Positions 35,843-44,765 of a stretch of 64,000 nt of DNA are shown piece by piece (the first letter of the stretch is position 1; each line of letters opens with the position of its first letter). The stretch is from JANXUC01 sp043749225 (lineage in GTDB: Bacteria > Acidobacteriota > Terriglobia > Terriglobales > Acidobacteriaceae). The position numbers and the translations under genes were made by a program. The notes beneath the pieces are model-generated. The model searched no databases, had not been told where the DNA came from, and saw nothing but the letters and a program-made list of their open reading frames with translations. Location: NCBI GenBank assembly GCA_043749225.1, contig JAYVEP010000211.1, forward strand, positions 3,313 through 67,312. The letters run 5' to 3'.

Positions 35843-36553
35843 CTACTTCAGCGTAATCGAATCCTTCAACCTGAACGACAGCGCTGTCTCCGCCGGGAAG
35901 GCTACATCTTTGTTCCCGGTGTAAGCTGCTCCTGCCGTACCTGCGCCAGCGCCTGCTAGAGCGCCGATGCCAGCGCCTTTGCCTCCGCCTGCCAAGCCGC
36001 CGATTAGCGCGCCCAAGGCTGCACCGCCGCCGCCGATCATCAGGTTACGCTTGCCTTTGCCCTTCACCACCTTAGCGACCGTGCTGGTCGATAGCGGATA
36101 GGTCTTGCCCTTGATATCAATCGAAGTCAGACGAACCGCCAGGCGGCCTTCGCCCTTGAACTTGCTCAGTGATTTTGCATCGGTCACTTCACCGGTTACA
36201 GCCGATCCCGCTGGGAAGACCTCGTTGCCATCTACGGAAACCGCGTGGGACAGAGACCCAGTAAAGGACTGGCCTGCCGTGGCCGTCTTGGCGTCAACCC
36301 TTTCACCCAAGCGGACGGTGAGCGTCGTGCCAGCCGGAATCACAACCGGCGCTGGCGCTACAGATTCCTTCACGGCATCGGCAGCTTTGCCCGCGGCGTT
36401 TTTGGTGGCATCTACCGCGTTGCTGGCGGCGTTTTGAGCCTGTTGTGCCGCATTCTGCGCGGCATCCTTGGCAGTATCCTGTTGTTTGGAGCAGCCACTA
36501 TAGAGAAACACTGTGAAGACAGCAAAAACTAGAACTAGAAATTTAGATCGCAT
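35843..36553 (-). CDS. Glycine-zipper lipoprotein
   Basis: The protein has 236 residues. ATG 36553 is followed by a lipoprotein signal (FLVLVFAVFTVFLYSGC-SKQQ). Next comes an Ala-rich helical repeat (KDAAQNAAQQAQNAASNAVDATKNAAGKAADAVKE) and then a beta-rich domain (IPAGTTLTVRLGERVDAKTATAGQSFTGSL, FPAGSAVTGEVTDA), which looks like the TrbI/SLH-type barrel found in Acidobacteria lipoproteins. A glycine-zipper stretch (IGGGGAALGALIGGLAGGGKGAGIGALAGAGAG) lies near the C-terminus and could span or insert into the membrane. AGGGGTG lies upstream of the ATG. An envelope structural role is likely. Confidence 0.78.
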   Translation of the reverse strand: MRSKFLVLVFAVFTVFLYSGCSKQQDTAKDAAQNAAQQAQNAASNAVDATKNAAGKAADAVKESVAPAPVVIPAGTTLTVRLGERVDAKTATAGQSFTGSLSHAVSVDGNEVFPAGSAVTGEVTDAKSLSKFKGEGRLAVRLTSIDIKGKTYPLSTSTVAKVVKGKGKRNLMIGGGGAALGALIGGLAGGGKGAGIGALAGAGAGTAGAAYTGNKDVAFPAETALSFRLKDSITLK

Positions 36554-36702
36554 AATACGCACCCCTTGGTGAGACTGGAAAAGCTTAAACGGCAGTTGCA
36601 GGGATGTCAATTTTGCACGCCGCATTTCGCAAACAGAGATTTCCTGTCGACGGTCGGGTATCGTTAGAGCAGCATCGTTTCTGACCATCTTGTTCCTGAC
36701 CC

Positions 36703-37863
36703 ATGAAGAAACGTAAAATCGCTGTCGTCACAACTTCTCGCGCCGACGCGGGACATCTGCATTGGATATTGAAAGACCTGGCCGAGCATCCGCAGGTGGA
36801 CTTGCGGCTGATCAGCATGGGCGCTCATCTCTCACCGGAGTTTGGCCACACGGGTAGGGAATGGCACGAAAAGGGCCTGCGACCGAATGCCACGATTGAA
36901 TGCCTGCTGAGCTCCGACACCGACATTGGCATGGCGAAAACGATTGGCGTCGCGACCATGGGCTTGGCGGATGTTTTAGGCGAAATGCGACCGGATATTC
37001 TGTTGTTGACCGCTGATCGTTACGAAATGCTGGCACCCGCAGCCGTTGGTTTGGCTCTGCGCATTCCGATGGCGCACATTGAAGGCGGAGAAATTAGCGA
37101 AGGCGCCATCGACGACGCTGTGCGCAACGCCTTAACAAAAATGAGTCACCTGCATTTTGCGTGTACGCGGCGTGCGCGGGAAAGAATCATCGAAATGGGC
37201 GAGGAACCGTGGCGCGTGCATTTTACCGGCAGTCCGTCGCTGGATCAGTTGCGCCGCAAGCGTCTTTTGACGCGAGAGCAATTGGAAAGCGAACTCGGCA
37301 TTTCTGTTGGGCAGAAGACAATTGTCGTGGTGTACCATCCAGTGACCTTGCTGCGCGATACGACGCGAGAATCTTCTGCATTATTCTCGGCGTTGTCGGA
37401 AATTGCCGCGCCACTGATTTTCGTCTATCCCAATGCCGACGCGGGAAGTCGCAAGCTAATTGAGCGCACTCGGAAATTTGCGGCGCGTCGCCGCAACGCC
37501 CGTGTGTTCGTGAATCTGAACCACCGCGTTTACCTCAGCCTGCTCAAGCATTCCGCTGCGATTGTCGGGAATTCCAGTAGTGGAATTATAGAGGCGGCAT
37601 CCCTCGGGCTACCGGTTGTGAATGTAGGCGTTCGTCAGAAGGGTCGAGATCACGCTGCCAACGTTCTCGACGTGCCCGCGTCGGCCTCCGCCATTCGAAA
37701 GGGAATTTCGCAGTGTACGCTCGCTTTCCGAGCGGCTATGCAAGGGACCGAAAACCCGTATGGTGATGGCCATGCTGCGGGAAAAATTGTCGACCTACTC
37801 ACCACTATTCCGCTCGGAGAAAGCCTGCTCTTTAAAAAGAACAGTTTGGGGACCCAATCCTGA
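36703..37863 (+). CDS. UDP-N-acetylglucosamine 2-epimerase (hydrolysing type, NeuC/LegG-like)
   Basis: This GT-B-fold enzyme converts UDP- (or GDP-) GlcNAc to free ManNAc or a related sugar for nonulosonic acid synthesis. Visible motifs are TTSRADAGHLHWILKDL, PDILLLTADRYEML, PMAHIEGGEISEGAIDDAVRNALTKMSHLHF (the conserved histidine and HIEGGE), FTGSPSLDQL, and near the end VGNSSSGIIEAASLGLPVVNVGVRQKGR. The protein has 386 residues, which is normal. It begins 150 bases downstream of the divergent lipoprotein start without a clear Shine-Dalgarno site. A DegT-type aminotransferase gene follows after 19 bases. No NeuB or NeuA homologue is present, so the end product cannot be named. Confidence 0.85.
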   Translation: MKKRKIAVVTTSRADAGHLHWILKDLAEHPQVDLRLISMGAHLSPEFGHTGREWHEKGLRPNATIECLLSSDTDIGMAKTIGVATMGLADVLGEMRPDILLLTADRYEMLAPAAVGLALRIPMAHIEGGEISEGAIDDAVRNALTKMSHLHFACTRRARERIIEMGEEPWRVHFTGSPSLDQLRRKRLLTREQLESELGISVGQKTIVVVYHPVTLLRDTTRESSALFSALSEIAAPLIFVYPNADAGSRKLIERTRKFAARRRNARVFVNLNHRVYLSLLKHSAAIVGNSSSGIIEAASLGLPVVNVGVRQKGRDHAANVLDVPASASAIRKGISQCTLAFRAAMQGTENPYGDGHAAGKIVDLLTTIPLGESLLFKKNSLGTQS

Positions 37864-37882
37864 CTAAATCCCAGCAAAGACC

Positions 37883-38998
37883 ATGAAGATTCCGTTAGCG
37901 AAGCCGCAGGTTTTGGAGTCCGATATCGACGCGGTTGTGCGTGTGCTGCGCACGCCTCAGCTTGCCCTGGGTCCAAAGCTTGCCGAGTTCGAAGAAGCTC
38001 TCGCGGCCTATGTATGCTGTCCGTTTGCAGTGGCCGTAAATTCGGGCACCTCCGCGCTGCATTTGGCTGTGCGGTGCCTCGAGTTGAAAGAAGGCGACGA
38101 AGTTATTGTTCCGTCTTTCGCATTTCCCGCCGTTGCGAACGTGCTACTGCAAGAACGTCTCACTCCCGTGTTCGTCGACATCGACGGAAGCACTCTGAAC
38201 ACTACGGCGGCGGCGATTGAGGAATCGGTTGGGCCCAAAACCCGCGCCGTCATTGTGGTTCACACGTTTGGGTGTCCGGCGGATATGGACGCCATCTGCG
38301 AGGTTACGCGTAAGCACAAACTCAGGTTGATTGAAGATGCCTGCGAAGCCCTGGGCGCTGAAGTCCGCAGCCAACGGGTGGGCAATTTTGGCGATGCGGG
38401 CTTGTTCGCCTTCTATCCCAACAAACAGATCACTTTGGGCGAGGGAGGTGTACTCGTAACTTCCGATCCTGAAATAGCGCGGCGTTCCAAAGTGCTGCGC
38501 AGCCAGGCGAAGGACGATTCTCTGGATTGGGCTGCCCAGCATGTCGAGGTTGGCTATAGCTACCGAATCTCGGATATCAATTGCGCGCTTGGAACAGCGC
38601 AGTTGAGCCGCATTGAAGAAATCTTGCAAGCCAGAGAAGCGCTCGCGCGGACTTATGATGCGCGGCTTCGCAACTGCGCAGCAGTTCTACGACCTCTCAT
38701 CGATTGCCCCTACGGCCGCATCAGCTGGTTCGCTTACGTGATTCAGGTCGCGCCAAACTCTGGCCGAACCGATCGAGACCGCGTCTGGCAGGGGCTTTTG
38801 GCGCGGGGGATCGGCGCTGGTCGCTACTTTGCGGCGCTGCACAATCAGCCAGTGCTTCGCGGCAAATATCGCAAAGCCGGATCATTGGCTTTAACCGAAT
38901 CCGTCGCGGAACGAGTCCTCGCACTGCCGTTCTTCGTGGAAATGACGGAAGCCGAGGTAGACGAAGTTTGCAAAGCATTAGTGGAGATTTTAGGCTGA
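37883..38998 (+). CDS. DegT/DnrJ/EryC1-family sugar aminotransferase
   Basis: PLP-dependent transaminase acting on nucleotide-linked keto-sugars. Motifs: GTSALHLAVRCLELKEGDEVIVPSFAFPAVANVLL, VVHTFGCPADMDAI, LRLIEDACEALGAEV, FAFYPNKQITLGEGGVLVT (the Lys of PNKQ binds PLP), and RISDINCALGTAQLSRI. The protein has 371 residues, normal for the family. It lies 19 bases after the epimerase-like gene, so both probably act on the same glycan. No glycosyltransferases lie nearby. Confidence 0.88.
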   Translation: MKIPLAKPQVLESDIDAVVRVLRTPQLALGPKLAEFEEALAAYVCCPFAVAVNSGTSALHLAVRCLELKEGDEVIVPSFAFPAVANVLLQERLTPVFVDIDGSTLNTTAAAIEESVGPKTRAVIVVHTFGCPADMDAICEVTRKHKLRLIEDACEALGAEVRSQRVGNFGDAGLFAFYPNKQITLGEGGVLVTSDPEIARRSKVLRSQAKDDSLDWAAQHVEVGYSYRISDINCALGTAQLSRIEEILQAREALARTYDARLRNCAAVLRPLIDCPYGRISWFAYVIQVAPNSGRTDRDRVWQGLLARGIGAGRYFAALHNQPVLRGKYRKAGSLALTESVAERVLALPFFVEMTEAEVDEVCKALVEILG

Positions 38999-39063
38999 TT
39001 AGCCAAAGCCGTAGCTGGTAGGTCATGACCTAACGACTGCACGGAATCCGAGGCGAATTGGCC

Positions 39064-39069
39064 TAGAAT
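39064..39069 (+). promoter_or_regulatory. Candidate -10 element (TAGAAT) for a leaderless start
   Basis: TAGAAT is followed by six bases and then ATG 39076. There is no Shine-Dalgarno site before this start. Confidence 0.4.
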
Positions 39070-39075
39070 GGACCT

Positions 39076-39219
39076 ATGCAGCGCAAAGTTTTCTGGCTAG
39101 CGTTCACGGTTCTCGGCATTGCCGCCGACTTTGTGTTGCCGATTTGGTGGGCGCTCTTTGCCACGATTCCAATCGGGTTTGTCAGCTGGTGGTTCGCCTA
39201 TCGCAGCGACCTGTTTTAG
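39076..39219 (+). CDS. Small two-helix membrane protein (47 residues)
   Basis: MQRKVFWLAFTVLGIAADFVL is followed by PIWWALFATIPIGFVSWWFAY and a short polar end (RSDLF). Two hydrophobic helices with a positive N-terminus give a typical small inner-membrane protein. The stop overlaps the convergent methyltransferase stop by four bases. A -10-like TAGAAT sits at leaderless spacing before the ATG. The function is unknown, and the frame is short enough that chance cannot be excluded. Confidence 0.6.
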   Translation: MQRKVFWLAFTVLGIAADFVLPIWWALFATIPIGFVSWWFAYRSDLF

Positions 39220-39938
39220 CGGATGGGTCGCAGAACATAGAACAAGTTCCCGGCGCTAAGCCGACTCTGCCTCCGGCCTGTACGATAGTCCAGCACGATC
39301 CGTTCCACGACAGAAAGCCCGGCCTGTTTAAAGAGTCCATCCATTTCTTTTACCGTGAAGACGTGACCCTCCGTTTCTACAGTCTGCCCGTGGACGATCC
39401 ATTTCACTGCAACATCTCCGTTGTTTTCCGATGGCAAAAAAATATCCCGCAACCGCCGTTCCACCACTGGGAACAGGCCGGATTCCGCAACGTTGTAGCG
39501 ATTTAGAACGTCCAGAAATATCAAGCCTTCGTCGGTGCAGAGACGCGCCAGATTCCGAAGTCCGGTCACGCGATGTTCCGTGGGTACGTGGCCCAAAACA
39601 TTCCACAAACAGAGCACGACATCGAACTCTCTGCCACTCGGCAAGGCTTCGATACCTGCGTCCCACGTTTCATGTCCGGGAGGAATCAATGCTCGCATTC
39701 CTGAACTAGGCTCGGCGAGTACGACTTCGCGAATTTCCGCTGCCCCCGCAGCCTTAAGTGCCCGGCGACCATCTCCGGTGCCTATGTCCAGCAGGGACCT
39801 GGCGTATCTTGGAATTGCGCCGATGACGAGTGCGTCGACCGCGTCCAGATATGCAGAACGCCGTTGACTCAGTTCGCGAAATTCCGACGCGATCTGGTCG
39901 TAGGCTTCTACGGTATCCAACCTAGGTTCAGAAGACAT
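39216..39938 (-). CDS. SAM-dependent methyltransferase, class I
   Basis: The protein has 240 residues. The Rossmann motif I LLDIGTGDGRRALKAAG is followed by VVLAEPSSGM (acidic end of strand 2), then EALPSGREFDVVLCLWNVLGHV (motif of the catalytic site) and GLIFLDVLNRYN. The N-terminus AYDQIASEFRELS is typical of the family. The substrate is unknown. Monocistronic by position. Confidence 0.82.
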   Translation of the reverse strand: MSSEPRLDTVEAYDQIASEFRELSQRRSAYLDAVDALVIGAIPRYARSLLDIGTGDGRRALKAAGAAEIREVVLAEPSSGMRALIPPGHETWDAGIEALPSGREFDVVLCLWNVLGHVPTEHRVTGLRNLARLCTDEGLIFLDVLNRYNVAESGLFPVVERRLRDIFLPSENNGDVAVKWIVHGQTVETEGHVFTVKEMDGLFKQAGLSVVERIVLDYRTGRRQSRLSAGNLFYVLRPIR

Positions 39939-40048
39939 GTGTGATTTGAATCCATTAATATCGTACTACTTCCTAGATTCGCATCTCGTGCTATGCTTTT
40001 GTCCCATCGCGGAATACCTTGTACTTATGCTTTTCTCAGGAGGGCTCT

Positions 40049-41698
40049 ATGAGGGGAATTGTGAAGTATGTTCTTATCAGTGTCGGTATTTTAGTACTGG
40101 CGTTAATTGCGATTCCATTTTTCCTCAGTCCGAATCAGTTTAAGCCCACAATCGAAGAGAAGTTGAGCGCGGCGCTCGGACGTCCCGTTACCGTGGGGAA
40201 CCTTAGCCTATCGCTATTTTCGGGCTCGCTCGGGGCCGACGATTTGTCCATTGCGGACGATCCTGGGTTCAGTAAGTCTGCTTTCCTGACGGCGAAGTCG
40301 CTCAAGGTCGCCGTCGAAATGATGCCGCTGATTTTCTCGCGTGCGCTGCATGTCACCGGAGTCACAATCGAAAAGCCGGAAGTCGCATTGATCAAGAATG
40401 GGGATGGCAAGTGGAACTTCGCGTCTCTGGCTACTTCGGACGCAAAGGCCACTCCGAAATCTGGAGCGGAATCTGGCGGCGGTACTCCTGACCTTAGCAT
40501 CAAGAAGCTCGAGCTGACCGACGGTCGGGTCACGGTCAAATCGACCACATCGCCGAAGAGCCACGTTTACGACAATCTTCACCTTGAAGCGTTTGATGTT
40601 TCCGCTACTTCGTCCGTTCCATTTTTGCTGACGGCGAAACTTCCGGGAGGCGGCGATCTTAAGGTCGAAGGCAAAGCCGGGCCGCTCGATAGCAAAGACG
40701 CAACGCTGAGTCCGTTGGATGCCAAGATCACGATTAACGGAATGGACCTCGGTGTCACCGGCTTCGTGGATTCCAGCGCAGGCATCGCTGGCTCGATGGA
40801 CTTCAATAGTGCAATCTCAGCCAAAGATGGCGAAGCGCATGCACAGGGAACCGTAAAGCTGACCAAACTGCAAGTGCGCAAGGGCGGCGCGCCCTCGGGT
40901 ATTCCGGTGAACGTTGATTTTGATTCGAATTACGATTTGCGCCACAGCGCCGGCGTTCTAAAAGAGGGCACGGTAAAGATCGGAAACGCCGTCGCGCATC
41001 TCGCTGGGACTTATGACCTGAAACGCGACTCGCCGGTCCTTCATATGAAGATCAAAGCTCAGAATATGCCGGTGCAGGATTTGCAATCGTTTCTGCCTGC
41101 GCTAGGTGTTGTGCTGCCCAAGGGGTCGTCACTGCAGCAGGGAACTCTGAGCGCGAATCTGAATGCGGAGGGGCCTACCGACAAGCTGGTCACAGCGGGG
41201 AATATTGGCCTGTTTGACGCGAAGTTGGTGGGTTTCGATCTGGGATTGAAGATGTCGGCGATTTCTGCGTTGACGGGTGCTAAGTCGGGGCCGGATACCT
41301 CGATTCAAAAACTGACGACGAACGTTCGGGTGGCGCCTGAGGGAATTCGCGCAGATGCCATTGATCTGGTAATGCCGGCGCTCGGCGCGGTGACGGGCGG
41401 CGGCATGATGTCGGCGGAGAACAATCTCGACTTCAAGATGGTGGCCGCGCTGAACTCTTCCGGAGGCGGAATGGGTGCCGTCGGAGGACTGCTCGGGGGC
41501 GGGGCGAAAGGTACGAAGATCCCATTTCGGATTCAAGGCACGACTGCCGACCCGAAGTTCGTGCCCGATATGGGTGGAGCTGTTGCTGGTATGGCGCAGG
41601 GAGCGCTGGGATCGCTGGCGGGGAATTTGACCAAAGGCAAAAAGCCCAACCAGGGGCTGTCGGACGCTCTAGGCGGGTTGTTTGGGAAGAAGAACTGA
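40049..41698 (+). CDS. AsmA-family envelope protein
   Basis: The protein has 549 residues. ATG 40049 has an AGGAGGG site upstream. One N-terminal transmembrane helix (VLISVGILVLALIAIPFF) is followed by the AsmA-N type sequence LSPNQFKPTIEEKLSAALGRPVTVGNLSLSLFSGSLGADDLSI, where the GRPVTVGNLSL motif is diagnostic. A large beta-rich periplasmic domain follows, with an AsmA-C-like segment (KLVGFDLGLKMSAISALTG, then TSIQKLTTNVRVAPEGI). The C-terminal region is Gly-rich. AsmA proteins are linked to outer-membrane lipid transport. A strong terminator follows. Confidence 0.85.
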   Translation: MRGIVKYVLISVGILVLALIAIPFFLSPNQFKPTIEEKLSAALGRPVTVGNLSLSLFSGSLGADDLSIADDPGFSKSAFLTAKSLKVAVEMMPLIFSRALHVTGVTIEKPEVALIKNGDGKWNFASLATSDAKATPKSGAESGGGTPDLSIKKLELTDGRVTVKSTTSPKSHVYDNLHLEAFDVSATSSVPFLLTAKLPGGGDLKVEGKAGPLDSKDATLSPLDAKITINGMDLGVTGFVDSSAGIAGSMDFNSAISAKDGEAHAQGTVKLTKLQVRKGGAPSGIPVNVDFDSNYDLRHSAGVLKEGTVKIGNAVAHLAGTYDLKRDSPVLHMKIKAQNMPVQDLQSFLPALGVVLPKGSSLQQGTLSANLNAEGPTDKLVTAGNIGLFDAKLVGFDLGLKMSAISALTGAKSGPDTSIQKLTTNVRVAPEGIRADAIDLVMPALGAVTGGGMMSAENNLDFKMVAALNSSGGGMGAVGGLLGGGAKGTKIPFRIQGTTADPKFVPDMGGAVAGMAQGALGSLAGNLTKGKKPNQGLSDALGGLFGKKN

Positions 41699-41720
41699 AG
41701 CTCACCTCAATTAAGCAAAA

Positions 41721-41751
41721 GCGGCGCCGGATTGTTCCGGCGCCGCTTTTT
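41721..41751. terminator. Strong bidirectional terminator
   Basis: GCGGCGCCGG-ATTGTT-CCGGCGCCGC is a perfect 10-base stem with AAAA before and TTTTT after. It lies between the convergent AsmA-like and DUF481 genes. Confidence 0.93.
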
Positions 41752-41767
41752 GCGTTGCAACCGCAGT

Positions 41768-42847
41768 TTAGTGGGTAAAGGTCAGGTTAAGACCAGTCGT
41801 GAAGAGCACGTCGTTGTTCAGATTCGTCGGTGCTGGATTGCTGGTGTAGCGATCGCTGAATCCCGTCTGCCATCCTAGCCACTTGTTGAGCTGGGTGGAA
41901 AAATTAGCATCCAGCGCGGTACGGTAGCCGCCGCCATTATTCAGGTTGGGATAGTAGTAGAAGCGTTGTGTGAAGAGGGAGGACTTGCCTATTTTATGGT
42001 TGAGTTCGTCGCCGAGAGTCAAGCCCGCAAAAGTGTTGGTACGGGCTGGCAGATCCGGTAGTGGCGTCTGGTGAATGACCGCATAGCTTTCCCGTGTGTA
42101 GTTCGCGCCGCCAAGGAAGTCCAACGTCGTACGATCAGCCTTTATCGCGTGGAACCCAAGGCCGCCGCTCAAAATTGAACGGAGATCGAGGTGCTGCAGG
42201 TCGTCTGTAGTGAAGTCGCCTCCACCCCACACGAACAAGCGGGGCGCAATGTTGCGGTCATAGCGGATGCCGCCGAAGATCGTGTTGGCGGTAATGTTGC
42301 TCGGCTTGGCAAGCTTGTCGTTAGTCGAGTAGATCGAGGTTGCGTACATCGTGATCTTATCGTTGTTGGTAGCTCGCGCCGCGTTGAAGCCCAAGTTGAT
42401 GTTCTTGGTCTTGCTGTTGCCGCGCGCGAAGGCGGCGCCCAGATTCAGCCCGCCAGCCCAATTGTGGCTCAACGAAGGGTGCAAGGATGCCTGATAAGCG
42501 GCTTCTTCCGCTTCCGAGCGGATCACGCCAACGGAGTCCTTGGGAACATGCACAGCACCCTGTCCCGTGGTCACGACCAGGTCCGCGTCCTGCGTGGCAA
42601 CGGTTCCGGAGACCATTTTCTTATCCGGAGTTGCGACGAACAGCTTTTTGTCGGACGAGAGGTCCTGGATCGAAGCCCAGCCAATGGTGACTTCGCCAGC
42701 GTAGTCGGTCTTTACGACCAGAGTCTTGCCGTCTGATTTGACGACGGTTCCAGTGATGTGATCGCCATTCTTCAGCGTGACTGTCTCCGCACTTGCGGCG
42801 AGGGAAATAAGCAGGGTTGCAGACAAAGCTAAAGCCAAACGTTTCAT
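41768..42847 (-). CDS. DUF481-family outer-membrane protein
   Basis: The protein has 359 residues with a signal peptide (LALALSATLLISLAASA, then ETV). The first 100 residues contain two Sm-like small beta-barrel repeats (LKNGDHITGTVVKSDGKTLVVKTDYAGEVTIGWASI and the similar ATPDKKMVSGTVATQDADLVVTT). The second part is a beta-barrel of the DUF481 type (NWAGGLNLGAAFARGNSKTKN, GGIRYDRNIAPRLFVWGGGDF, SLFTQRFYYYPNLNN) ending LTFTH. AGGAATTTAACCT precedes the ATG. It likely resides in the outer membrane; the function of the family is unknown. Confidence 0.85.
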   Translation of the reverse strand: MKRLALALSATLLISLAASAETVTLKNGDHITGTVVKSDGKTLVVKTDYAGEVTIGWASIQDLSSDKKLFVATPDKKMVSGTVATQDADLVVTTGQGAVHVPKDSVGVIRSEAEEAAYQASLHPSLSHNWAGGLNLGAAFARGNSKTKNINLGFNAARATNNDKITMYATSIYSTNDKLAKPSNITANTIFGGIRYDRNIAPRLFVWGGGDFTTDDLQHLDLRSILSGGLGFHAIKADRTTLDFLGGANYTRESYAVIHQTPLPDLPARTNTFAGLTLGDELNHKIGKSSLFTQRFYYYPNLNNGGGYRTALDANFSTQLNKWLGWQTGFSDRYTSNPAPTNLNNDVLFTTGLNLTFTH

Positions 42848-43164
42848 AGGTTAAATTCCTAAAATGAGATTTATGTCCAAATACTGAAAGGGACCGCTGT
42901 GACAAAAGACACATCCTCCACTTAAGACGCCCGAGCGCGAGTGGAAGTCATATTGCAACTTCGATTGTTACGAAGTTGTTGTAATAAATCTATCACCGTA
43001 GATGCAGGGGAGTTAGCGGAAGGATGCCTGACTGGCGGCGAGTCGCACCGAGTTTGGCCATGCGTTGGACGCACAAACGGTCGATGCACAAAAGTAGGGG
43101 AACTGGCGCTGGGAACTACAGTGTCTTAAGTCCGCGCCGATGATGCAATACGAGGTCGCTTTTT
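42848..43164. other. 317-base divergent intergenic region with a palindrome
   Basis: CAACTTCG-ATTGTTA-CGAAGTTG (42956-42978) is a perfect 8-base inverted repeat 109 bases upstream of the DUF481 gene and 187 bases upstream of the EAL/HDOD gene. No T-run follows, so it is a candidate operator. The remainder shows no gene, RNA or clear promoter. Confidence 0.4.
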
Positions 43165-44433
43165 GTGCCAAATGCTGCCGCCGCTCTTGCCCCGCAACCC
43201 CCCACGCCGCAAGGTGTGCGCTTCGTTGCGCGCCAGCCGATTCTGGATCGCCAGCGCCGCCTTTTTGGCTATGAGCTACTCTTCCGCGATAGCTGGGTCA
43301 ACAGTTTTGGCGCCACGGATGCCGACCTGGCTTGCAGAACCACGCTGGATAGCACGCTGTTGATGGGGCTTGAGTTTCTGTGCGAAAAGAGTATTGCCTT
43401 CATCAATTGCACGCGCGAGACTCTGCTCAATGAATACATGACGCTGCTGCCTCGCGAGCGCGTGGTTTTGGAAATCCTGGAAACAGTTCTGCCCGATCCA
43501 GAAATCATAGAAGCTTGCTGGAAGCTTAAGAACGCAGGTTACCGGCTCGCGCTGGACGACTTTGTTGCCAACGATCCTCGCGTTGCACTCATCCCTCTGG
43601 CGGACATGCTGAAGGTGGATTGGATGGGTGTGACTCCAGACCAATGCCGCCAGTTCATGAAGGAGTACAACCGGCCCAACTTGATTTTTCTGGCGGAAAA
43701 AATCGAAACGCCAGCAGATTTCCAAACCGCGCTCGACCTTGGCTTCCATTATTTCCAAGGCTATTTTTTTCAGAAGCCGGTGATTCTGCATACCCGCGAA
43801 ATTTCACCTCTGCAGATTCATTCTCTACAATTATTGCGAGAAGTCTCCCAGCCCACCGTGGATATGGCGGAAGTGGAGCGACAGATCAAGACAGACGCTT
43901 CTCTGTGCTATCGCTTGCTGCGCTACTTGAATTCTTCCGCATTTTTCTTCAATGCCGAGATTCGCTCCATCCGCCACGCGCTCTCGGTGTTGGGAGAGAA
44001 ACAGATTCGGAAATGGGTGGCGCTGGTCGTGACTTTGAATGCCGGGGCGGCCGCATCCACCGAACTCATTCGCACCGCGCTGACGCGGGCAAAGTTTTGC
44101 GAGGCTCTGGCGCCGGAAGTTGCCACCGACAGCGAGGACCTGTTCTTCCTCGGACTCATGTCGCTGCTCGACGTAATTCTCGAAGTGCCTCTGGCTGAGT
44201 TATTGGAACGTGTTCCAGTTTCGAAGGCGATCAAAGCCGCCTTGTTGGGAGAGCCAAGTCCGCTCTCGGTACCGTTTGAACTCGTGCTGGCGCAGGAATC
44301 CGGAAACTGGCCACGACTCGGGGAGCTTGCCCTGCAACTCAAGGTGGACGAGGAGCAGGTGTCCGCTCTCTATTGGCAGGCTGCGGCCTGGGCTAAAGAG
44401 GCCTGCCAGCCCTCAGGGGGTGAAATGCAGTAG
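43165..44433 (+). CDS. EAL-HDOD signalling protein (degenerate EAL)
   Basis: The protein has 422 residues. The N-terminal EAL-like domain begins FVARQPILDRQRRLFGYELLFRDS, where Y-E-L-L replaces the E-A/V-L signature needed for c-di-GMP hydrolysis. Later motifs (ERVVLEILETVLPD, YRLALDDFVANDP, EKIETPADFQTALDLGFHYFQGYFFQKP) follow the EAL fold. The C-terminal half is an HDOD domain (SLCYRLLRYLNSSAFFF, IRHALSVLGEKQIRKW). This is the YuxH-like arrangement, in which the EAL part is usually catalytically inactive. GTG 43165 has GAGG upstream. It could sense c-di-GMP or regulate through protein contacts. Confidence 0.85.
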   Translation: MPNAAAALAPQPPTPQGVRFVARQPILDRQRRLFGYELLFRDSWVNSFGATDADLACRTTLDSTLLMGLEFLCEKSIAFINCTRETLLNEYMTLLPRERVVLEILETVLPDPEIIEACWKLKNAGYRLALDDFVANDPRVALIPLADMLKVDWMGVTPDQCRQFMKEYNRPNLIFLAEKIETPADFQTALDLGFHYFQGYFFQKPVILHTREISPLQIHSLQLLREVSQPTVDMAEVERQIKTDASLCYRLLRYLNSSAFFFNAEIRSIRHALSVLGEKQIRKWVALVVTLNAGAAASTELIRTALTRAKFCEALAPEVATDSEDLFFLGLMSLLDVILEVPLAELLERVPVSKAIKAALLGEPSPLSVPFELVLAQESGNWPRLGELALQLKVDEEQVSALYWQAAAWAKEACQPSGGEMQ

Positions 44434-44765
44434 TTTTCCGTCACTAGTACACGATTTTCACAGATTTCTTGCCTTAGGTGACTCTAGGCACTTGCGCGGA
44501 AACGCCCGATATGAGTAACATCGTCTTGTTCCCAATGGCCACGCTCCCGTGCTGGCCCTTTCGCGCACAAGCTGTAAGCGCTTTGGACTAGGCAATAGCT
44601 TAAAAGACTAGGCAAATCAGAACTGGCTTTAAGCCACATCAAAATGGACGAGGCGCAGAACTGCGCGTCCTGCGCTGCATCCGGTTGTGGCTGGGTGAAC
44701 ATCAAACCCGAAAAAGCTCGTAAAACGGGCCGTAGAAGTACAACCTTGATCAAACAGAGAAACCT
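44434..44765. other. 332-base gap with a tandem 10-base direct repeat
   Basis: GACTAGGCAA occurs at 44586-44595 and again at 44606-44615, exactly 20 bases apart (about two helical turns), about 150 bases before the next start. This spacing suits a regulator binding two sites on one face of the DNA. No gene or terminator is seen. Confidence 0.35.
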
